A stretch of 9,185 nt of DNA from Planctomycetota bacterium (GTDB taxonomy: Bacteria > Planctomycetota > Planctomycetia > Pirellulales > Lacipirellulaceae): NCBI GenBank assembly GCA_013151315.1, contig JAADIN010000122.1, positions 1-9,185 of the forward strand, read 5' to 3'. Positions 5,958 to 9,185 of the stretch are shown here, one piece after another (position 1 is the stretch's first letter; each line of letters starts with the position of its first letter). The position numbers and the translations under genes are program-made. The notes under the pieces were generated by a model. It saw only the letters and a list, made by a program, of their open reading frames with translations. It had not been told where the DNA came from and did no database searches.

Positions 5958-7367
5958 ATGCATTCACAGGTGGTTGTTCTTGGTGGCGGTCCGGGGGGCT
6001 ATGCAGCGGCGTTTATGGCTGCCGATCTGGGCCTCGAGGTCACGCTCGTCGAAGCCGAACCCCGGCTGGGCGGTACCTGCCTGCTGCGTGGCTGCATCCC
6101 CTCCAAGGCCCTCCTGCACGTCGCCAAGGTCATCAGTGAAGCCCGCGGCATGGCCGAATGGGGCGTCGCCTTCGGCAAAATGAAGCTCAATGTCGATACG
6201 ATGCGTGCCCGGAAAGAAAAAGTCATCGAAACCCTCTCCGGCGGGTTGGCCCAACTGGCCAAACGCCGCAAGGTAAAAGTCGTCAACGCCCGCGGCATCT
6301 TTGTTGATTCTCAGACGCTGCAACTCGAAGGGGGCGATCCGGCGACCTACGAAAGCGAGCGGATTACGTTTGACCACTGCATCTTGGCCACCGGCTCGAC
6401 TCCCGCGATGCCCGGGATGTTCCAGATTGGATCGGATCGAGTGATGGACTCGACCGGTGCTTTGCAACTAGCCGACATTCCCAAATCGCTGCTGGTGATC
6501 GGCGGCGGCTACATCGGCCTGGAGATGGGCACCGTCTATGCCGAACTCGGTTCGGAGGTCTCGGTTGTTGAGCTGACCAGCACCTTGCTGCCCGGTGCCG
6601 ATCGCGACCTCGTGAAACCGCTCGCCAAACGCCTTGGTAAGCTTTTTACGAATATCCATCTCGACACCCAAGTTGTCGGGCTGAAGGATGCCGGAAAAAA
6701 AGTCGAAGTCCAAATGCAGGGCCCCGAGATGGAAGGCGTCACCAAATACGATCGCGTGTTGGTTTCTGTCGGACGCCGTCCGTCGTCGACAGGGCTCGGT
6801 CTGGAAAACACGCAAGTGACGGTCACCGAACAAGGCTTCGTCGAAATCAACGAGCAGCAGCGCACGTCCGACCCGCATATTTTGGCGATCGGCGACGTTG
6901 CGGGCGAACCGATGCTTGCCCACAAAGCTTCGCACGAAGGAAAAATTGCCGCTGAAGTGCTCGCCGGCCACCCGGCAGCGTTCGACGCCCAAGCAATACC
7001 GGCCGTTGTGTTTACCGACCCCGAAATCGCCTGGGCCGGCCTTACTGCCGAGGAGGCCAAGCGTGCGGATCGCAAGGTGGCGATCGCCCAATATCCTTGG
7101 CAGGCCAGTGGCCGCGCGATCTCGATGGGCATCACTGATGGGCTCACCAAATGGATCATCGACCCCGAGACCGACCGCGTGCTCGGCTGCGGCATTGTCG
7201 GCTCGGGCGCCGGCGAGTTGATTGCCGAGGCCGTCGTCGCGATTGAAATGGGATGCACGGTTCGCGACATCGCCGACTCGATCCATCCGCACCCGACACT
7301 TAGCGAAACGGTCGCCTTCGCGGGTGAAATCCACCTCGGCACCGCGACGGAAGTTTATCGACCATAG
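5958..7367 (+). CDS. lpdA: Dihydrolipoyl dehydrogenase (E3 of 2-oxoacid dehydrogenase complexes)
   Basis: E3 reoxidises the dihydrolipoyl groups of the E2 subunit and passes electrons through a disulfide and FAD to NAD+. The 469 residues match the family. The FAD motif GGGPGG is at 9-14, the redox disulfide motif GGTCLLRGCIPSK at 38-50 (C41 and C46), the NAD motif IGGGYIGLEMG at 181-191, and the second FAD contact ILAIGDVAG at 308-316. The C-terminal HPHPTLSE (443-450) supplies the H445/E450 catalytic pair. LLR replaces the more common LNV or LNR between the cysteines; this is a tolerated variation as far as I know. The start is an ATG with only a weak GGGG (5948-5951) six bases before it. 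Position just ahead of aceE, 121 bases apart, suggests service to pyruvate dehydrogenase, though one E3 often serves several complexes. Confidence 0.96.
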   Translation: MHSQVVVLGGGPGGYAAAFMAADLGLEVTLVEAEPRLGGTCLLRGCIPSKALLHVAKVISEARGMAEWGVAFGKMKLNVDTMRARKEKVIETLSGGLAQLAKRRKVKVVNARGIFVDSQTLQLEGGDPATYESERITFDHCILATGSTPAMPGMFQIGSDRVMDSTGALQLADIPKSLLVIGGGYIGLEMGTVYAELGSEVSVVELTSTLLPGADRDLVKPLAKRLGKLFTNIHLDTQVVGLKDAGKKVEVQMQGPEMEGVTKYDRVLVSVGRRPSSTGLGLENTQVTVTEQGFVEINEQQRTSDPHILAIGDVAGEPMLAHKASHEGKIAAEVLAGHPAAFDAQAIPAVVFTDPEIAWAGLTAEEAKRADRKVAIAQYPWQASGRAISMGITDGLTKWIIDPETDRVLGCGIVGSGAGELIAEAVVAIEMGCTVRDIADSIHPHPTLSETVAFAGEIHLGTATEVYRP

Positions 7368-7409
7368 TTATAGTTTAATGTCGTCCGCAAAGACGAATGT
7401 CAGGCCACT

Positions 7410-7448
7410 CCGTCGGATCGCGGCTATTGCCTGTCAGATCACGGCTAC
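7410..7448 (+). repeat. Second tandem pair of the 21-base-step repeat, before aceE
   Basis: CCGTCGGATCGCGGCTATT (7410-7428) and CTGTCAGATCACGGCTAC (7431-7448) again stand 21 bases apart. They differ from the copy at 2522 by two and by about one base over the shared core. This pair lies inside the 121-base gap between lpdA and aceE and lacks an inverted partner here. Confidence 0.8.
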
Positions 7449-7488
7449 TTTCAAATCTGAAATCCCAAACCCAATCCGAAAATCTATC

Positions 7489-8064
7489 ATGGCCAACGCC
7501 AACGCAATCACCCCGAAGTCCCCCATTCCTGACGATGTCGATCCGCTCGAAACGGCCGAATGGCTTGAGTCGCTCGACTATGTGCTCCAAAGCAAAGGCC
7601 CTGAACGGGTTCAACAGTTGCTCGCCGCGCTGGAAGAGACGGCCCTGCGCAACGGCGTCGAACTGCCATTCACGGCAACGACTCCCTACGTCAATACGAT
7701 TCCGCGAGACCGGCAGCCACCCTACCCTGGCAACCGCGAACTCGAGCGGCGTATCAAGAGCTTTGTCCGTTGGAACGCGATGGCCACCCGCGCCAACCGC
7801 GACCCCGCAGCACCGGGCGGACATATTTCGACCTTCGCCTCGTCGGCCACCCTGTACGAAGTCGCATTGAACCATTTTATCCGCGGCCGTGGCGACGATG
7901 GCTACTCGGGCGATCAGGTCTACTTCCAGGGCCACGCCGCGCCGGGTATGTATTCCAGGGCGTTCCTCGAAGGCCGCCTCAGCGAAGAAACTAGTAAACT
8001 TCCGTCGCGAGCTAAGCGAGGGCGGCGGGCTCTCGTCCTATCCCCACCCTTGGCTGATGCCTGA
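7489..8064 (+). pseudogene. aceE: Pyruvate dehydrogenase E1 (homodimeric, AceE), N-terminal piece before a frameshift
   Basis: AceE decarboxylates pyruvate with thiamine diphosphate and acetylates the lipoyl group of E2, feeding acetyl-CoA into metabolism. This frame starts at an ATG (MANANAITPK) and matches AceE through residue 167: GGHISTFASSATLYEV (110-125, H112) and YFQGHAAPGMYSRAFLEGRL (145-164, H149) are family hallmarks around the active site. After E167 the frame reads an Arg-rich non-family sequence (TSKLPSRAKRGRR...) to a TGA at 8062-8064. The continuation of AceE is in the next frame. Putting back two bases at 7990 would give SEEQLVNFRREL, which fits the family spacing (E. coli has TQEQLDNFRQEV, from memory). 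So this is either a real lesion, a sequence error, or, less likely, programmed frameshifting. No ribosome site is visible before the ATG. Confidence 0.9.
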
Positions 8065-9185
8065 CTTTTGGGAGTTCCCCACCGTCTCGATGGGATTGGG
8101 CCCCATCATGGCGATCTACCAAGCCCGTTTTAATGAGTACCTTACTGACCGTGGCCTGCTCGATACCTCGAAAAAACGCGTTTGGGCGTTTCTTGGCGAT
8201 GGTGAATGCGACGAGCCAGAAACTCTCGGCGCCATCAACTTGGCCTCACGAGAAAAACTTCACAATCTCACCTTCATCATCAATTGCAACCTGCAACGGC
8301 TCGATGGACCGGTGCGCGGCAATAGCAAAATTATTCAGGAGCTCGAAGGCGCATTCCGTGGTGCCGGCTGGAATGTCATCAAAGTCGTCTGGGGCGACGA
8401 TTGGGATCCGCTGCTCGAACGAGACGAGCAAGGCCTTCTAGCACGACGGATGATGGAAGTGATCGATGGCCAGTATCAAAAATATGTCGTCTCCGATGGC
8501 GACTACATTCGCAATGATTTCTTTGGCAAGTATCCCGAGCTGCTCGAAATGGTGAGCAACTACTCCGACGAAAAACTTAGCAAAATGCGTCGCGGCGGCC
8601 ACGATCCCGAAAAAGTCTATGCCGCTTTCAAGGCGGCAACCGAGTGTACCGATCGGCCCACCGTGATCATCGCCAAGACCATCAAAGGCTACGGCTTGGG
8701 TGAAGGGGGCGAAGGGCGAAACGTCACCCACAACCAGAAAAAGCTCAACGAAGCCGAGCTCAGCGAATTCCGAACTCGCTTTGGCATTCCGATCTCCGAC
8801 GAAAAAGTCAACGACGCGCCCTTCTATCGGCCCCCCGAAGATAGTCCCGAGATGATTTACTTGCGCGAGCGACGCGAGGAGCTCGGCGGCCCGATGCCTT
8901 GCCGCAACTCGGCACCGGTCCCCATGAAAGTTCCCCGCTTGGCCGATTACGAAAAAACGATGACCAAGCTCGTCAGCCGCGGTCCGGGCAAAGAAATGTC
9001 GACCACGATGGGCTTTGTACGATTGCTCAGCGATTTGCTACGAGACAAACAGATCGGCAAGCAGATTGTGCCAATCTGCCCCGACGAATCGCGTACCTTC
9101 GGCATGGAAGGCCTCTTCCGGCAGATCGGCATCTACGCCCACGCGGGCCAACACTACGAGCCGGTCGATTCCGATCAAATCGCCT
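7991..9185 (+). pseudogene. aceE: Pyruvate dehydrogenase E1 (AceE), main part after the frameshift, cut by right edge
   Basis: This is the continuation of aceE, open in one frame from ~7991 to the window end (398 codons) and therefore lacking its C-terminal third or more. It opens with LVNFRREL and GGGLSSYPHPWLMPDFW (8021-8071), then FPTVSMGLGPIMAIYQARF. The thiamine diphosphate motif is intact: GDGECDEPE begins at 8195 and ends in NCNLQRLDG (from 8282). Later landmarks are FFGKYPE (from 8519), RGGHDPEKVYAAF, TIKGYGLGEGGEGRNVTH, and ESRTFGMEGLFRQIGIY near 9086-9136. No further stop or shift is seen, so the damage is confined to one site. The frame has no plausible start of its own; the first ATG, at 8057, would lose the N-terminal active-site histidines. 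E2 and the rest of the complex are not in the window. Confidence 0.92.

Noticed and set aside
6468..7342. Long minus-strand open frames (268-288 codons) opposite lpdA
   Set aside because: They lie entirely under a well-supported gene, have no recognisable motif, and are expected from third-position GC bias.
7222..7488. Open frame leading into aceE from within the 3' end of lpdA
   Set aside because: It is the aceE frame happening to stay open upstream. The residues are non-family and the AceE-like sequence begins at the ATG at 7489.
7990..8064. Programmed frameshifting as the main explanation for the split aceE
   Set aside because: No known slippery heptamer or recognised +1 shift site is visible, and a -2 or +1 shift would be needed; a lesion or sequence error is simpler. 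Kept only as a minor option.

Overview
The window looks like chromosomal DNA of a planctomycete, probably in or near the Pirellulales. The clues are moderately high GC by eye, loosely packed genes with separate intergenic repeats, a rhomboid starting MGIYDRDYGR, and two proteins of a type I associate with planctomycetes but cannot name. This placement is inference from gene style and remembered families; no 16S or other marker is present. I see no mobile element, CRISPR array, rRNA or tRNA.

Layout. Positions 1-1195 hold two minus-strand genes: a CDGSH iron-sulfur protein (980-1195) and, 247 bases further along, an unrecognised protein with an acidic tail that runs off the left edge (1-732). 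They diverge from bioF (1288-2475), which makes 8-amino-7-oxononanoate for biotin. All later genes are on the plus strand: a two-helix membrane protein with a coiled coil (2670-3866), a rhomboid intramembrane protease (3944-4849), a TIGR01777-type NAD(P)-binding epimerase-like protein (4945-5865), dihydrolipoyl dehydrogenase (5958-7367), and aceE, the homodimeric pyruvate dehydrogenase E1 (7489 to the right edge). The last two belong to one enzyme complex. The E2 gene is not in the window and may lie beyond the right edge.

The most notable points are these. (1) aceE is broken by a frameshift near 7990: the N-terminal 167 codons and the following ~1.19 kb are both well conserved but lie in different frames. 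The best fit is loss of two bases, by mutation or by sequence error. (2) Three successive gaps (2476-2669, 3867-3943, 4850-4944) each carry a different long inverted repeat ending 1-26 bases before the next start codon. (3) A repeat of about 19 bases, set at a 21-base step, occurs in five copies in two distant gaps. (4) bioF looks like a leaderless gene. The genes themselves are mostly housekeeping, and I do not see a convincing new multi-gene system.
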